From the NCBI RefSeq assembly GCF_009193155.1, contig NZ_VUKD01000002.1, positions 124,001 through 188,000 on the forward strand: a stretch of DNA of 64,000 bases, in the 5' to 3' direction. This document shows positions 63,433-64,000 of the stretch, piece after piece (position 1 is the first letter of the stretch; each line of letters opens with the position of its first letter). This stretch comes from Georgenia subflava. Lineage in GTDB: Bacteria; Actinomycetota; Actinomycetes; Actinomycetales; Actinomycetaceae. Position numbers and translations under genes: made by a program. A model generated the notes under the pieces. The model saw only the letters and a list, made by a program, of their open reading frames with translations, was not told where the DNA came from and ran no database searches.

Positions 63433-64000
63433 TGACCGCGCCCACCACCTCGACCGGTCTCGAGCGCACCGGCAAGCTCCCCGGCTGGACCCCCTGGGCC
63501 GTCCTCGCCGGCTCGCTGCTGGTGGCGTTCCTCTTCTTCACCGTCGTCAGCACGCCCACCGTGGCCTCGGTGTTCCTCGTCGGCGGGATCCTGTTCGTCG
63601 TCGCGAACTGGGCCATCGCCCGGGTCGTGGAGGGCGAGCGCGACGCCAAGGACCGGCTGGCCACCTCGCTGGTCACGGGTGCCTTCGTGGTGGCGATGAT
63701 CCCGCTCGTCTCGCTGGTATGGATCGTCATCGTCGAGGGCGTGTCCATCATGAGCTGGGACTTCCTGTCCACGGACATGACGGGCATCTTCGGCGACATG
63801 CGCGAGGGCGGCGCGCTGCACGCCATCATCGGCACGCTGTGGGTGACGGGCCTGGCCTCCGCCATCTCCATCCCGCTGGGCATCTTCACGGCGATCTACC
63901 TGGTGGAGTACGGCAAGGGCAAGGTCGCGCGCGCCATCACGATCCTCGTGGACGTGATGACGGGCATCCCGTCGATCGTCGCCGGCCTGTTCGCCTTCGC
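63432..64000 (+). CDS. pstA: Phosphate ABC transporter permease PstA, 3' end missing
   Basis: The first 189 residues of PstA; the gene leaves the window. It has several transmembrane helices (PWAVLAGSLLVAFLFF; VASVFLVGGILFVVANW) and, towards the edge, TIGTLWVTGLASAISIPLGI-type permease sequence followed by YLVEYGKGKVARAI and MTGIPSIVAGLF, the PstA hallmarks. ATG 63432 overlaps the pstC stop. pstB is expected next. Confidence 0.95.
   Translation, partial: MTAPTTSTGLERTGKLPGWTPWAVLAGSLLVAFLFFTVVSTPTVASVFLVGGILFVVANWAIARVVEGERDAKDRLATSLVTGAFVVAMIPLVSLVWIVIVEGVSIMSWDFLSTDMTGIFGDMREGGALHAIIGTLWVTGLASAISIPLGIFTAIYLVEYGKGKVARAITILVDVMTGIPSIVAGLFAF

Overview
The window is a contiguous piece of a high-GC chromosome from an actinobacterium (Actinomycetota). 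The evidence is: a mycothiol synthase (mshD), a BldC-type regulator next to a DUF3073 gene, the purF-purM-DUF3073-bldC order known from Streptomyces, PHO boxes of 11-nt GTTCA repeats, and frequent GTG starts with GTGA/ATGA gene overlaps. A Micrococcales member (Georgenia/Cellulomonas-like) fits the style, but that rank is inference. No prophage, insertion sequence or CRISPR array is visible. Both ends cut genes: purL on the left and pstA on the right.

Layout. 1-5.7 kb: purL end, NADP-glutamate dehydrogenase, CutC, a thiamine-binding protein and an MFS exporter. 5.9-16 kb: three large secreted enzymes in a row (a 5'-nucleotidase and two tandem GH3 glycosidases), all ending in the same five-unit, 225-residue repeat domain. 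16.2-23.6 kb: SCP2-like protein, membrane protein, RNB ribonuclease, purF, purM, DUF3073, bldC and a small membrane-protein pair. 24-33.6 kb: a secreted ExeM/NucH-like nuclease, an ABC exporter with FtsX/MacB-type permease, an anchored protein, and an M23 peptidase carrying a diverged fourth copy of the repeat domain. 33.6-34.8 kb: a small toxin-antitoxin-like pair beside a tRNA-Phe/Asp/Glu cluster. 35-49.9 kb: housekeeping genes (metallopeptidase, surE, PfkB kinase, MscS channel, msrB, exporters, DEAD-box helicase, DUF2207 protein, pterin dehydratase-VOC fusion, GDPD). 50-51.8 kb: an ArsR-VOC fusion regulator with twin operators, an SRPBCC protein and tRNA-Lys. 51.9-64 kb: acyl-CoA dehydrogenase, mshD, ppk1, a MutT1-like Nudix/phosphatase and the Pst phosphate importer (two pstS, pstC, pstA).

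How parts work together. The right end is a phosphate module: PHO boxes precede pstS and pstC, and polyphosphate kinase lies just upstream. The secreted nucleotidase and secreted nuclease could supply phosphate or nucleosides from extracellular nucleic acids (inference). purL, purF and purM are parts of de novo purine synthesis.

The most unusual feature is the C-terminal repeat domain built from DWDGDG-type (DxDxDG) loops. It is fused to four secreted enzymes of unrelated catalytic class. Three copies are nearly identical in protein and DNA, which suggests recent duplication or gene conversion, and a shared role such as surface attachment or calcium-dependent retention. The function of the domain cannot be read from the sequence.
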